Part shown: positions 25,122 through 33,428 of the stretch, in pieces
How the letters are laid out: each line of letters opens with the position of its first letter
Position numbering within the stretch: position 1 is the first letter of the stretch
Assembly: GCA_015061565.1 (NCBI GenBank)
Contig: SUWI01000003.1
Coordinates: 1 to 58,896, forward strand
DNA: 58,896 bases
Source: Lentisphaerota bacterium
Lineage (GTDB): Bacteria; Verrucomicrobiota; Lentisphaeria; Victivallales; UBA1829
Direction of reading: 5' to 3'
Position numbers and translations under genes: made by a program
Notes under the pieces: model-generated
Told to the model about the DNA's origin: nothing
The model's database searches: none
Seen by the model: only the letters and a program-made list of their open reading frames with translations

Positions 25122-25610
25122 TCAGAAACGGATCCCGAAATCGCCTTTCGCATAGAACCAGACATGGAAGAATGCATCGCGGGTGAATTCGTTGTTTTTC
25201 CCGCTGCTGACCGTCCCCAGGAATTTGCCGCTGGCATTCCGATAGGTGGTCATTTTCCCGGAAAAGGCCGCAGTGCCAACGATCCTGCTCTGATGGTCGC
25301 GGTAGGTGATCTGGCTTCCGTCGGAAGTCGCGGTGCCGAAAATCTGGCCGCGGGCGTCGCGATAGGTGGTAAGGCTGCCGCTCTGGTCAGCCGTGGCGAC
25401 CAGGCGTCCGTTGACATCGCGGTAAAGGATCTGGGACCCGCTTGGAGAGGAGGTCCCGAGAACTTTGCCTGTGCCATCCCGGTAAGTGGTGATGGCGCCG
25501 TCGGTGGTGGCAGTGCCGGAAATCTGACCGTGATCATCGATGAAATTGATCGGCGCCGCGAAAAGCGCAGCTGCAAACAGCAAAGCCTGAATCGTCAATA
25601 TTTTTTTCAT
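25122..25610 (-). CDS. Secreted protein built of 20-residue repeats
   Basis: A signal peptide (MKKILTIQALLFAAALFAAP) is followed by exact 20-residue repeats from residue 31 to about 145, with a consensus close to LGTATxxGSxTTYRDxxGKI. Five full units and partial flanking ones are present. The short tail is aromatic (FFHVWFYAKGDFGIRF). The start at 25610 has AGGA seven bases upstream; the frame runs open to 25715 but there is no signal or ribosome site before this ATG. Such regular strand-turn repeats suggest a beta-solenoid or beta-sheet surface protein. No enzymatic motif is visible. Confidence 0.75.
   Translation of the reverse strand: MKKILTIQALLFAAALFAAPINFIDDHGQISGTATTDGAITTYRDGTGKVLGTSSPSGSQILYRDVNGRLVATADQSGSLTTYRDARGQIFGTATSDGSQITYRDHQSRIVGTAAFSGKMTTYRNASGKFLGTVSSGKNNEFTRDAFFHVWFYAKGDFGIRF
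25221..25520 (-). repeat. Five in-frame 60-bp tandem repeats
   Basis: Residues 31-130 of the secreted repeat protein consist of five units of exactly 20 codons each. Units are clearly diverged at the DNA level, so this is an old array and not a recent expansion. Confidence 0.75.
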
Positions 25611-25651
25611 GCTGGATCCTTTCATTGGGTTTGGCTGAAAACTATTTGTAT

Positions 25652-25679
25652 AATATACTTGCCGTTGGCGTATTTGCAA
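25652..25679 (-). promoter_or_regulatory. Predicted promoter of the repeat-protein gene
   Basis: On the minus strand TTGCAA (25674-25679), a 16-base spacer and TATATT (complement of 25652-25657) lie about 40 bases before the ATG at 25610. The insertion sequence landed about 10 bases upstream of the -35 box, leaving the core promoter intact. Confidence 0.6.
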
Positions 25680-25689
25680 GCAGGGAAAG

Positions 25690-25697
25690 CCCCATGT
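25690..25697. repeat. Target-site duplication, left copy
   Basis: CCCCATGT directly precedes the left inverted repeat of the insertion sequence and is repeated exactly at 27775-27782 after the right end. Confidence 0.85.
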
Positions 25698-25728
25698 CCA
25701 GCACTGAAGAATCATTTTTTCCGCACAA
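25698..25728. repeat. Left terminal inverted repeat of the insertion sequence
   Basis: It matches the reverse complement of 27743-27774 with one C/T difference in the outer part, a one-base gap and a diverged 6-7 base block in the middle. Confidence 0.8.
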
Positions 25729-25874
25729 GAAAACTTTTCCTGGGAGAGAATTGATCATTTTTTTCAGACAATGGGATTGCCTCGCTTGCGAAACGGTGTA
25801 TATTACGACATAAGTTTTTCAGTTTTATTCATGGAATGGGACTTCATTTTGGGAGAAAGTTTCTGTTGAGAAAA

Positions 25875-27383
25875 TCACCCGGAAAATATGCTGAAGCGCA
25901 CATTGGAAAGGTCGATTATTTCAATGATATCATTCCGTAAGGATTCGAGCAGACGTTTAGCCATCTGCTTGAGCGATCCGAACAGAGAGATACCTTTTTC
26001 CCGGGAAGGCAAAATAGTGTTTGGAGACAGAATTTTGATCATCCCGTTGGAAAAAGTCAGGAATTGTTCGATTGATAAAGCGATGAATCGAACGAGGAAA
26101 TAGTTTTGGAGACCATATCCTTTATTCCCGTAAGAGTGTTGAAGTTCCATTCCATGATTTTTTAAGGTGTTGAAGGTTTCATTTTCAATTTTCCATCGTT
26201 GTCTTGCTCCTTCATGGATAAGTTCCATGATATTTTCTCTGCTGGGTCTGTGATTTGTAATATATGCGAACTTACGTTTGGTTTTTGTTTTGAAAAAATC
26301 CTCGGTCTCTTCTATCGCGAACATCAATAAGGGTTGAGGCGAGCATTTCTTTTGGCTGTCTTTCTGGAAATCATGCCTCAACACGGTTGTCCAGCGGAAT
26401 GTCCTGCAGCAATCTTCTGTCCGGTGCTGCCAAGTATTTTCCTGATGTTTTTTCAGATTAGAAGCAACCGCTTTTTGAAATGCCGGCAAGGAATCCTTTT
26501 GCAGGGAAATGAAATAGTTCCAATTATTTTTATCGCAAATGCTGATCACATTCCGGTTGGCATAAAGACCATCCAGCAGCAACGTAACCGGAAGACGCGG
26601 AAACTTTTCTTTCAGTCGGCCGACCAAACGGTAAAATGCCTTCAATTCACAATCTTGTTTTTTGAATTCATCGTCCTTTTCTGAAAGCGTTTTCCCTTTG
26701 TCCGGAGTGTTTTCTATGAACTCGATTTCGATTGGCAAAACCAGTCCAGTGGGGGATACCAGCATGGCGACCAGCGCATAATGAAAATACGTCGTAACGC
26801 CATCGGTTGTCCGCCGCAGACAATACTCGCAATGAGGGTGTTTGAAGGTCGCGAAGCAAACCCCGTCGACCGCCACCAGAAAATTTCCGTCAAAACGGAA
26901 ATCATCAAGCACCTTGCTGCGGATCAAATCCCGGATATTCTTCCGGATGACTTTTTGGAGTTCCTCCGGATTCAGGTTCGCCATGAAGTAGTTCACCGTG
27001 TCAATATGGGCAATATGTTCAAGTCGATTTCCTGATATTATTCCCAAGTTGGCACGAAAAGCATCCGTCGCTTTATCTCTCTCAAATTGACGCCGCGATT
27101 CAATGTGCGTCTGAAACATGAAGAGAGCCTGCCATAACAATACTTCCGGCGGATAGGTCGTCATCCAGTCCTTGCGCGGGTCTGCTACATTTTTCAGAAA
27201 GTATTTCAGTCTGCCGAAATAACGTTCTATGATTCCGAAATATCCGTGACTTACCGGTCCATGACTTTCTTTCGGTTTTTGTTTACGGCCCGGCTTGTGG
27301 TTACATACATGCGGATGATTTGTTCGTTCATGCCGTCGATTTCTTTTAAGATCTTTTTTATGCGCTGATGCTCTTTTACCCAT
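25875..27383 (-). CDS. DDE transposase of the insertion sequence
   Basis: The protein has the IS4-like DDE layout: first Asp in FLVAVDGVCFATF, second in VTLLLDGLYANRNV, and the Glu in RQRWKIENETFNTLK, which fits the Y/W-R-E-K signature around the third catalytic residue. The start at 27383 is chosen for the GAGGTGG ribosome site five bases upstream; it lies inside the preceding DUF6788 gene in another frame, an overlap of 133 bases. The frame is open further up to 27512 without a better start. It is 502 residues long and intact. Confidence 0.85.
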   Translation of the reverse strand: MGKRASAHKKDLKRNRRHERTNHPHVCNHKPGRKQKPKESHGPVSHGYFGIIERYFGRLKYFLKNVADPRKDWMTTYPPEVLLWQALFMFQTHIESRRQFERDKATDAFRANLGIISGNRLEHIAHIDTVNYFMANLNPEELQKVIRKNIRDLIRSKVLDDFRFDGNFLVAVDGVCFATFKHPHCEYCLRRTTDGVTTYFHYALVAMLVSPTGLVLPIEIEFIENTPDKGKTLSEKDDEFKKQDCELKAFYRLVGRLKEKFPRLPVTLLLDGLYANRNVISICDKNNWNYFISLQKDSLPAFQKAVASNLKKHQENTWQHRTEDCCRTFRWTTVLRHDFQKDSQKKCSPQPLLMFAIEETEDFFKTKTKRKFAYITNHRPSRENIMELIHEGARQRWKIENETFNTLKNHGMELQHSYGNKGYGLQNYFLVRFIALSIEQFLTFSNGMIKILSPNTILPSREKGISLFGSLKQMAKRLLESLRNDIIEIIDLSNVRFSIFSG

Positions 27384-27625
27384 GATTCCACCTCGTCTGC
27401 TATGGCTACTGGTATGTAAATACCTTTCGTCTTCCCTTTCACTTTGCTGCTCAGCATACAGCAGGGATGTTTCGGCCCACCATTGGCACATTGACAGTTC
27501 GGATTTCCACATTTACGGCTTGTCCGAATGAAGGAGCCAGAAATAAAGGGCTTGGCATTGCCCAGTTCTTTTATTTTCGCCCGGACTCTCATCTTCAACA
27601 CATTGATCGAAACTTTTTCACTCAT
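27251..27625 (-). CDS. DUF6788-like accessory protein of the insertion sequence
   Basis: The 124-residue protein carries FISGSFIRTSRKCGNPNCQC, a cysteine-rich motif typical of DUF6788-type small proteins found with transposases, and a helical C-terminus. AGGAGG lies eight bases before the ATG. The probable role is a zinc-binding DNA-recognition or regulatory partner of the transposase, inferred from its position as the first gene of the element. Confidence 0.75.
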   Translation of the reverse strand: MSEKVSINVLKMRVRAKIKELGNAKPFISGSFIRTSRKCGNPNCQCANGGPKHPCCMLSSKVKGKTKGIYIPVAIADEVESWVKEHQRIKKILKEIDGMNEQIIRMYVTTSRAVNKNRKKVMDR

Positions 27626-27659
27626 TTTTAAGCCTCCTAAGCTCTATTTTTTATTGATT

Positions 27660-27687
27660 AGTATACATCCTAATCAGAAAAAGTCAA
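27660..27687 (-). promoter_or_regulatory. Internal promoter of the insertion sequence
   Basis: On the minus strand TTGACT (complement of 27682-27687), a 16-base spacer and TATACT (complement of 27660-27665) precede the DUF6788 start by 34 bases. It points inward, so it drives the transposition genes. Confidence 0.6.
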
Positions 27688-27742
27688 GTGGAAATTCAAT
27701 AAGAATTAATTTTTTTTTGAAAAAATTTTTCCGCCTCAGATT

Positions 27743-27774
27743 TTGTGCGAACTAATATGATTCTTCAATGCTGG
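27743..27774. repeat. Right terminal inverted repeat of the insertion sequence
   Basis: It is the partner of 25698-25728; read on the minus strand it begins CCAGCATTGAAGAATCAT and contains CGCACAA at its inner end. Confidence 0.8.
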
Positions 27775-27782
27775 CCCCATGT
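27775..27782. repeat. Target-site duplication, right copy
   Basis: CCCCATGT, identical to 25690-25697. Confidence 0.85.
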
Positions 27783-27857
27783 CAGCAGAAAAATTCATCC
27801 TCCGAAGAAATCCCGGGATTTATTCGTCGATAATCGGAAGTCAGGCATATTTCCCAG

Positions 27858-27886
27858 TTGAAAAAAACGTTCCAGCCCCGTATATT
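27858..27886 (+). promoter_or_regulatory. Predicted promoter of the second acetolactate decarboxylase
   Basis: TTGAAA (27858-27863), a 17-base spacer and TATATT (27881-27886) lie about 50 bases before the ATG at 27938. It is outside the insertion sequence, so the gene kept its own promoter. Confidence 0.6.
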
Positions 27887-27937
27887 ATATGCGGAACGGA
27901 AAAACATCGGGCGACATGAGATTTCAAGAGTGAAAAA

Positions 27938-28654
27938 ATGAAAGCGAGAACCAAATTTACGCAGGTGTCATTATTCAGCGTCCTGCTCAGCGGACGCTAC
28001 GACGGAGTCATCAGCATTGCCGAATTGAAAAAACTCGGCGGCATGTCGATCGCCACCATGGACCGGCTGGACGGCGAAATGCAGATGATCGACGGGGTGG
28101 TCTATCAGGCGTGCGCCGACGGTCATGTCTATCAGCCGGGGGATGACGCGACCATTCCCTTCGGCACGGTCGCCGAATTTCATGCCGAACGGACTGTCCG
28201 GCTTGCCGGCATTCCCAGTTACGAACTCTTCGAGGAGTATATGGCGGAATGCTGCCCGCAGGAAAATGTCCCGCTTGCGGTCCATTTCACGGGAAATTTC
28301 CGCCGCATGAAAGTCCGCACGGTCGGCCGTCAGGAACAGGATGGACTCGGGCTCGCGGATGCGGCGAAAAACGAAGCCGTGTTCGATCTGTCCGACTGTT
28401 CCGGCGATCTGGTGGGATTCCGGCTTCCGGGCTATGTGAGCGGAGTCAATGCGCCCGGCTGGCATCTCCACTTTGTGGATACGGCCCGCCGGCACGGCGG
28501 ACATGTGGTCAACTTTTCCCTGCTTGAGGGAAATCTGCGTTACTGTCATGCGGATGATTTTCAGATCCGTCTGCCCGATCCCGAAGTGCTTTCCGGGCTC
28601 GATTTGAGCAGGGATTGGAGCAAAGAACTGAAACGGGCGGAGGCGGAACGGTGA
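27938..28654 (+). CDS. Acetolactate decarboxylase, cytoplasmic form
   Basis: This 238-residue protein has the standard family start (VSLFSVLLSGRYDGVISIAE), the DRLDGEM segment and the metal-binding GWHLHFVDTARRHGGHVVNF histidines. It has no signal peptide, unlike the paralogue at 24184, with which it shares the overall sequence but not the N-terminus. The reaction is decarboxylation of 2-acetolactate to acetoin. The ribosome site (AAGAGTG) is weak. It is convergent with the GH4 gene, only 9 bases away, with a short GTGAC/GTCAC dyad between the stops. Confidence 0.9.
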   Translation: MKARTKFTQVSLFSVLLSGRYDGVISIAELKKLGGMSIATMDRLDGEMQMIDGVVYQACADGHVYQPGDDATIPFGTVAEFHAERTVRLAGIPSYELFEEYMAECCPQENVPLAVHFTGNFRRMKVRTVGRQEQDGLGLADAAKNEAVFDLSDCSGDLVGFRLPGYVSGVNAPGWHLHFVDTARRHGGHVVNFSLLEGNLRYCHADDFQIRLPDPEVLSGLDLSRDWSKELKRAEAER

Positions 28655-28663
28655 CTTCCCCCG

Positions 28664-30058
28664 TCACATCAGCTGATCCAGGGACTGACGCCACACCGGA
28701 TCGATATCCGTGTAAATGTCAAACATTTTCCGGAAAAATTCTTTCCGTTTTTTCGTGAAACGGTTGCATGGATATGCCTCCAGGGCCGCGGCAAAAAGTT
28801 TCGGGTCGTGCGTCCCGAGCGCCTCCGCATTCAAGGTCTGGAACTCCGAAAGCGAGGCGATCAAACCGCGGAAGGGCGAGGGTATATACTGATTTTCAAC
28901 CGGAGTGATGGTGTCTTTGTAGATGTCCATGGTATATTCGCAGGCCGCATTCTCCGGCAGTCCGGCGATCACCCCATAATTCGGACGGCTGGCAACGATC
29001 CGCATTTTTTCGAATCCGGCAAGCGCCTTGAGGATCGGAATGGAGATGTCGGTGATGGTCCGTCCCGTCGGAAAGCCGGCGTATTCCGCCTGATTCCAGT
29101 CGACCTGTTCCGGATTGCCGGATAGCCGGATAAAATCGGCAAAACGCTTTTCGATCGCGCCCAGACTGCTCCGGCGGATCTTTTCGGGGTCGAAGCCCCC
29201 GCTGACATCGGCGAGCCGCCGCCGCATCACATCCGTGCTTTCCGGAATGATATGCGCCATCCCGTCGTATTCCGTGGAAAAGATCATGGTCCCGTATTTC
29301 CGATACATGTCGTAAAGGCTGCGGACCGCGATTTCGAGCAGTGTCTTGCCGTCGCCGGTCTGGGGAAAATCCATTATTTTCCAGGAATCGGTGAGCGTCC
29401 GCGGCAGCAGTGAACCGAAAAGGTCTTCTCCCTTGTATTCTCCGCGCAGGATGAAGGACAGGTGGTTGACTCCGGCGGCCACGACATTCCATTCGGGGTC
29501 ATATTCGTTCCGGCCGAAACAGAGCCGGGTAAGATCATGGCGGTGGTTGCTGAAACCGCCGCAGATCCCCAGCGCCCGGATCTTCGTGAAACGGTTGACC
29601 ATGCAGCTGTAAACGGCGACCGGATTCGGGAAAATCAGCATCAGTGCATCCGGACTGGATTTTTCCAGTTTCCGGGCAAGCGAAAGGATGGTTCCGCCCA
29701 GCCGCAGGGAAAGGAACGCTCCCATGATGGACAACTGGTCGGATGCGATATAATCGTATTCCTTTCCCAAAATACAGGACTGCGTCTGTGACGGTTCGCG
29801 GACCGCGGCCATCGTCAGATAAAGCACATCGACCCCGTCAAGACCTTCGTCGGGATCGGACGTTACGGTGATTTTGCATTTGACGTTCTGATATTCCGGG
29901 CAGGCGGCGGTCATCCGGGCCACTGCCTCCGCACGTTCGCGCTTCAAGTCGATCAGGCGGATCTCTCCATCCCGAAAAACTTCCGGAGTCTTATGAAAAA
30001 TACCTCTGAAGATGGGCAGCAGACGCAGCGAACCGCCGCCGATAAATGCAGCTTTCAT
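28664..30058 (-). CDS. Glycoside hydrolase family 4-like enzyme
   Basis: The N-terminus is a Rossmann NAD-binding motif of the GH4 type (MKAAFIGGGSLRLLPIF), followed by IRLIDLKRERA. The manganese ligands expected in the family are present as Cys in LGICGGFSNH and His in AGVNHLSF. GH4 enzymes cleave alpha- or beta-glycosides in the cytoplasm through an NAD-dependent oxidation; substrates include phosphorylated sugars and galacturonides. There is no signal peptide. It has its own promoter and lies downstream of the amidohydrolase, so it is probably part of the same sugar pathway. The substrate is not readable. Confidence 0.8.
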   Translation of the reverse strand: MKAAFIGGGSLRLLPIFRGIFHKTPEVFRDGEIRLIDLKRERAEAVARMTAACPEYQNVKCKITVTSDPDEGLDGVDVLYLTMAAVREPSQTQSCILGKEYDYIASDQLSIMGAFLSLRLGGTILSLARKLEKSSPDALMLIFPNPVAVYSCMVNRFTKIRALGICGGFSNHRHDLTRLCFGRNEYDPEWNVVAAGVNHLSFILRGEYKGEDLFGSLLPRTLTDSWKIMDFPQTGDGKTLLEIAVRSLYDMYRKYGTMIFSTEYDGMAHIIPESTDVMRRRLADVSGGFDPEKIRRSSLGAIEKRFADFIRLSGNPEQVDWNQAEYAGFPTGRTITDISIPILKALAGFEKMRIVASRPNYGVIAGLPENAACEYTMDIYKDTITPVENQYIPSPFRGLIASLSEFQTLNAEALGTHDPKLFAAALEAYPCNRFTKKRKEFFRKMFDIYTDIDPVWRQSLDQLM

Positions 30059-30107
30059 GACGAAAATTCCTTTAAATCCAAGTTCGATATTTTAGCAGCA
30101 TGATACT

Positions 30108-30135
30108 AATATACCTTGCTTTTTCCGATTGTCAA
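30108..30135 (-). promoter_or_regulatory. Predicted promoter of the GH4 gene
   Basis: On the minus strand a perfect TTGACA (complement of 30130-30135), a 16-base spacer and TATATT (complement of 30108-30113) precede the ATG at 30058 by 49 bases. It is the strongest sigma70 match in the window. Confidence 0.7.
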
Positions 30136-30216
30136 TCCGGACCCGGACCTTCCGGAAAGTTTTTCCCCTCGGCAATCTTCACGTACGCTACACCCGATGC
30201 CGGAAAAATGTTCGGA

Positions 30217-31101
30217 TCACAGACCCAGGACGCGGATCGCGTTTTCGCGCGCGATCTTCTGGAAGACCGTTTCGCTGATTTTGCCTTCCCTCCTGAGATC
30301 GAGCAGGAAGTCGACCAGCGGCGTGGCCAGCCGGTCCGGACGGCAGATGTCGGTCCCGAAGAACAGCCGGTCCTGGAATTCGTTCAGGAACTTCACCGCA
30401 TATTCCGGATCGCGTTTGAGCGCGTTGCAGCCGGAACCCGCGGACAGGTCGCCGCAGAGATTTTCATAGGTGCGCATCAGGTGCGGGACCGCGCCTTCTT
30501 CCGTGATTGGTCCTTTGGGATAGCCGAGCCGGTCGTTCAAGGTCGGTCCTGAGGCCATTTCGGCCCAGAAGGTCTGGCTGTGGCCCAGAAACCGGAGTTT
30601 CGGGAACCGCTGCAGGGACATTTCCAGTCCGGGCAGTCCCGCATTGTCGACCAGTCCGTAAATATTGCCTTCGAAGGGCGCCAGATGGAAAGTGAGCGGC
30701 AGTCCGTTCACTTCCGCCGCATGGAAGAGATTCTGGACGCGCGGATCGAGGATCGGCAGATTGGCCGTGACTTCCCCGATTCCTTTGCAGCCTTTGTCCC
30801 GGTAATAGGCCAGCACCTTGTCGAGCGGCGAGTGGCAGCTGTTGTAAAGGGCGCGCGGGTCGAGGTTGCAGAACGGAATGAACCGGCCGGAAAAGTTCTC
30901 CGCCATCCGCAGGACCTCTTCGTTGGACTGCATGACATGGGTGTTGTCCGGATTCAGCAGCGGCAAAATCACCGCGCGTTCGATGCCGACTTCGTCATAG
31001 CGCCCGATCAGTATTTCCGGCGTGGAGATGATCTGTTTTCCGATGTATGGATCCGGGCAGGTCGGTTCCTGTACGGCGTGGCCGTGGATGTCGATGAACA
31101 T
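30217..31101 (-). CDS. Amidohydrolase_2-type TIM-barrel hydrolase
   Basis: The H-x-H metal motif is at the very N-terminus (MFIDIHGHA), a later histidine lies in LRFLGHSQTFW, and the terminal Asp is in LFFGTDICRPDRL, the pattern of the amidohydrolase-2 family (decarboxylases, lactonases and related enzymes). Length, 294 residues, is typical. It follows the cupin gene by 12 bases with a GGAG ribosome site. In sugar operons such enzymes often open sugar lactones, which would fit the neighbours; this is inference. Confidence 0.8.
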   Translation of the reverse strand: MFIDIHGHAVQEPTCPDPYIGKQIISTPEILIGRYDEVGIERAVILPLLNPDNTHVMQSNEEVLRMAENFSGRFIPFCNLDPRALYNSCHSPLDKVLAYYRDKGCKGIGEVTANLPILDPRVQNLFHAAEVNGLPLTFHLAPFEGNIYGLVDNAGLPGLEMSLQRFPKLRFLGHSQTFWAEMASGPTLNDRLGYPKGPITEEGAVPHLMRTYENLCGDLSAGSGCNALKRDPEYAVKFLNEFQDRLFFGTDICRPDRLATPLVDFLLDLRREGKISETVFQKIARENAIRVLGL

Positions 31102-31113
31102 GGCAAAAACTCC

Positions 31114-31470
31114 TCAATAGACAATGACCACGGCGAGGTAGACGCACGGTTCCGGTCCAACGCATTCCATGGCATGTTCTTCCCCGGAACGGCAGATCGT
31201 CGCATCGCCGGGACCGAGCTCGATCCATTCGCCGTTGTCCAGCGTTCGGACATGCCCCGACAGGATGTAGTAGATCTCCTCCTCGCCTTGATGACCGTGC
31301 TTGCCGACCGAACAGCCCGGCGCCAGCGTGAGACGTGAAAACTGCCGGCACCCGGAATGCATTTCCTCATCGGAATTCTTTTTCCAGATATGTTCGAAAC
31401 GGACCGATCCGGTCCCGCCCTTCATCTTCTCCCGGATCTCGACCGGGTATTGGTCATTGAAACGGTGCAT
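31114..31470 (-). CDS. Small single-domain cupin protein
   Basis: The 118-residue protein is one cupin barrel: motif 1 is GKHGHQGEEEIYYILSG with the histidines and glutamate for a metal, and motif 2 ends around GEEHAMECVGP. It lies between the 638-residue TIM-barrel-like protein (18 bases upstream) and the amidohydrolase (12 bases downstream). Small cupins in such operons are often sugar isomerases or epimerases or sensors. The reaction is not known. Confidence 0.8.
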   Translation of the reverse strand: MHRFNDQYPVEIREKMKGGTGSVRFEHIWKKNSDEEMHSGCRQFSRLTLAPGCSVGKHGHQGEEEIYYILSGHVRTLDNGEWIELGPGDATICRSGEEHAMECVGPEPCVYLAVVIVY

Positions 31471-31488
31471 GACAAAACTCCTGTCGCA

Positions 31489-33405
31489 TCAAACCAGTTT
31501 GAAAACGATCGGCAGGCTCGGGAGCAATGCTTCCTGAATGTAAATGCCCCCGTTTTCCGTCCGGCAGGCGGCATCTTTCCATTGGCCATCGGCCGCCAGG
31601 ACTTTGATGCCGGCCGGCGCTTTTTTGCAGATGAGGGGGATCTCCTTCATCGCATCGTAGCTCAGGTTGATGAGCGCGGCCAGGATCTCCCCGCCGGGCA
31701 GTTCGCCGCAGCGGAACATGATGTCCTGGTCTTCCGGACATTTGACCGGGATGTCCGCCGTCTGGTCACAGACCTTTTCCAGCCAGAGCTTGCGGGCGGG
31801 ATCGAGCGTGTAGTAATTGCCGGAGATTGGTTCGCACCAGACAAACACGAGCTTGCCGTTCTTGTTGCGGTAGCGGGTCATGCCCGGGGCAATGTATTTG
31901 ATCTCGGGCGAGCCGGCGAAAGCGGGCTTGACCAGTTCGGTGACGTTTTCCGCGCCTTCGGCGGGGATCAGCAGCCGCGTCCTCGGGGTGATGAGATGGC
32001 GCATTTTGAGCGTGCTGCCGACTTCGCGTTCGAATGAGAAATGCGGCACGGTTCCGAGCGTGACGCCGAGATATTCGCCGTAGCCGCGGTCTATGAGCAT
32101 CTGGGCGGAGACCGCGTCGAGAATCAGGTTCTTTTTGACTATCTGATCCAGTTCGGCATCGGTGAAATGCTTGACCATGTCGGCGCCCAGCATGAAACAT
32201 TCCGCTTCGGGATCGCCGGGCTCGCGGAACGAGAAGGAAATTCCGAGTTCGCCGAGCACGGAGCAGAACCATTCCGGCGTCGTGAAATAATCGGGATATT
32301 CCAGCGGCGTGAACTCTTTTTCCAGATTGACCAGCGGAACGGAAACGCCTTTCCACCGGATGCCTTCGACCGCCCTGGTGAGTTCATCATAGAAAGGCAT
32401 ATATTCCTTCATCTGTTTTTCGTAACGGACGTTTTCATGTCCCTGCGCGAAGTTGATGAAGTTTTCGATCCAGGTTTTCGAGCCTTTGAGGCCGCTCAGG
32501 ATGGCATTGGTCAGATGGGTATGGAGCCCGGCGCAGGTCTGGCTGTAGCGGTGATGCGGATAGGTATCGGATTCATCGAGGATGAATTTGACGCTGCCGC
32601 AGGCCTTTTTCATCAGGGCGGTCTTGTAAACGTTCTGCGGATAGTTGAGGGCGAAACAGCGGCCGTAGAAAGCGTTGCCGACCCGGATGAACGGTTCCGT
32701 GTTCGGTCCGGCGGCGGCGAGCGCCATGCGTTCGAACATCAGGTGTTCGCGGCCGGGTCCGGAGATCCCGCAGGGAATCGTCGGATCCACGCTGTCGATC
32801 GCCTTGCGGATGCGGGCACAGAACGCTTCGAGGGAATCGCGCCGGACTTTTTCGAACTCGATCATGATCGGATCGTCTTTTTTGGCATGCGTGACGAGTT
32901 CGATCAGTTCTTCCTGCGTATATTTTTTGGAGAATTTGGCGCGGTGCAGCGGACAGAAGCATTCGAGCTTGTCATTGTCGAGCAGCCGGGTGTCGTCGTC
33001 GAGCAGGAAAGTCACCGGCTTGAGCGCGGCCAGTCCCTTGACGGCGAATTCGCAGTATTTCAGGAAGTCTTCACCCAGCGGGCACATTCTGCCCTTGGTC
33101 GTTCCGGTGTGGTTGATCGTGGGCTGGAAGAGATGCACGGAAGGCGAAGAGGAACTCCAGCCGTGTCCGAGGAAAGACTGCAGCAGGATGCCGAGCTCGA
33201 TATCGGAGTCTTTGAGTTCTTCTTTGAGTTCGCCGAACGCCTTGATGAAACTTTTGGGTTTCAGGTAGGGGTCTTCGCCTTCGGGGTTGAGCGTCATGCT
33301 GCAGAGCAGGATCTTCATCCCGGTCGCTTCTCTGTAACGCTGGTATTCCGACGCCATCTTTTTCACGTTGGACGGCATGAACGGCATGATGTTGAAAAAT
33401 TTCAT
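31489..33405 (-). CDS. Conserved TIM-barrel (GH42-like) protein of unknown activity
   Basis: The start at 33405 is chosen because AGGAAA sits about ten bases upstream and MKFFNIMPFMPSNVKKMASE looks like the first strand and helix of a barrel; the frame is open further up but within unrelated sequence. No signal peptide is present. Alternating strands and helices, with LLDDDTRLL and FILDESDTYPHHRY as candidate acidic active-site segments, suggest a glycosidase-type barrel, and the second half could hold a beta-galactosidase trimerisation-like domain. I do not recognise a specific family. It lies 24 bases after the secreted LamG protein. Confidence 0.6.
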   Translation of the reverse strand: MKFFNIMPFMPSNVKKMASEYQRYREATGMKILLCSMTLNPEGEDPYLKPKSFIKAFGELKEELKDSDIELGILLQSFLGHGWSSSSPSVHLFQPTINHTGTTKGRMCPLGEDFLKYCEFAVKGLAALKPVTFLLDDDTRLLDNDKLECFCPLHRAKFSKKYTQEELIELVTHAKKDDPIMIEFEKVRRDSLEAFCARIRKAIDSVDPTIPCGISGPGREHLMFERMALAAAGPNTEPFIRVGNAFYGRCFALNYPQNVYKTALMKKACGSVKFILDESDTYPHHRYSQTCAGLHTHLTNAILSGLKGSKTWIENFINFAQGHENVRYEKQMKEYMPFYDELTRAVEGIRWKGVSVPLVNLEKEFTPLEYPDYFTTPEWFCSVLGELGISFSFREPGDPEAECFMLGADMVKHFTDAELDQIVKKNLILDAVSAQMLIDRGYGEYLGVTLGTVPHFSFEREVGSTLKMRHLITPRTRLLIPAEGAENVTELVKPAFAGSPEIKYIAPGMTRYRNKNGKLVFVWCEPISGNYYTLDPARKLWLEKVCDQTADIPVKCPEDQDIMFRCGELPGGEILAALINLSYDAMKEIPLICKKAPAGIKVLAADGQWKDAACRTENGGIYIQEALLPSLPIVFKLV

Positions 33406-33428
33406 GGTCTTTTTCCTTTGGTTTCGGG

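Larger units (their letters stand above)
25698..27774. mobile_element. Complete insertion sequence with DUF6788 protein and DDE transposase
   Basis: The element is 2077 bases long, bounded by imperfect inverted repeats of about 31 bases (25698-25728 and 27743-27774), both opening CCAGCA, T or C, TGAAGAATCAT and both ending in CGCACAA when read inward. It is flanked by 8-bp direct repeats CCCCATGT. Two overlapping genes are carried on the minus strand. Both ends and both genes look intact, so the insertion may be recent. I cannot assign an IS family with confidence. Confidence 0.85.
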
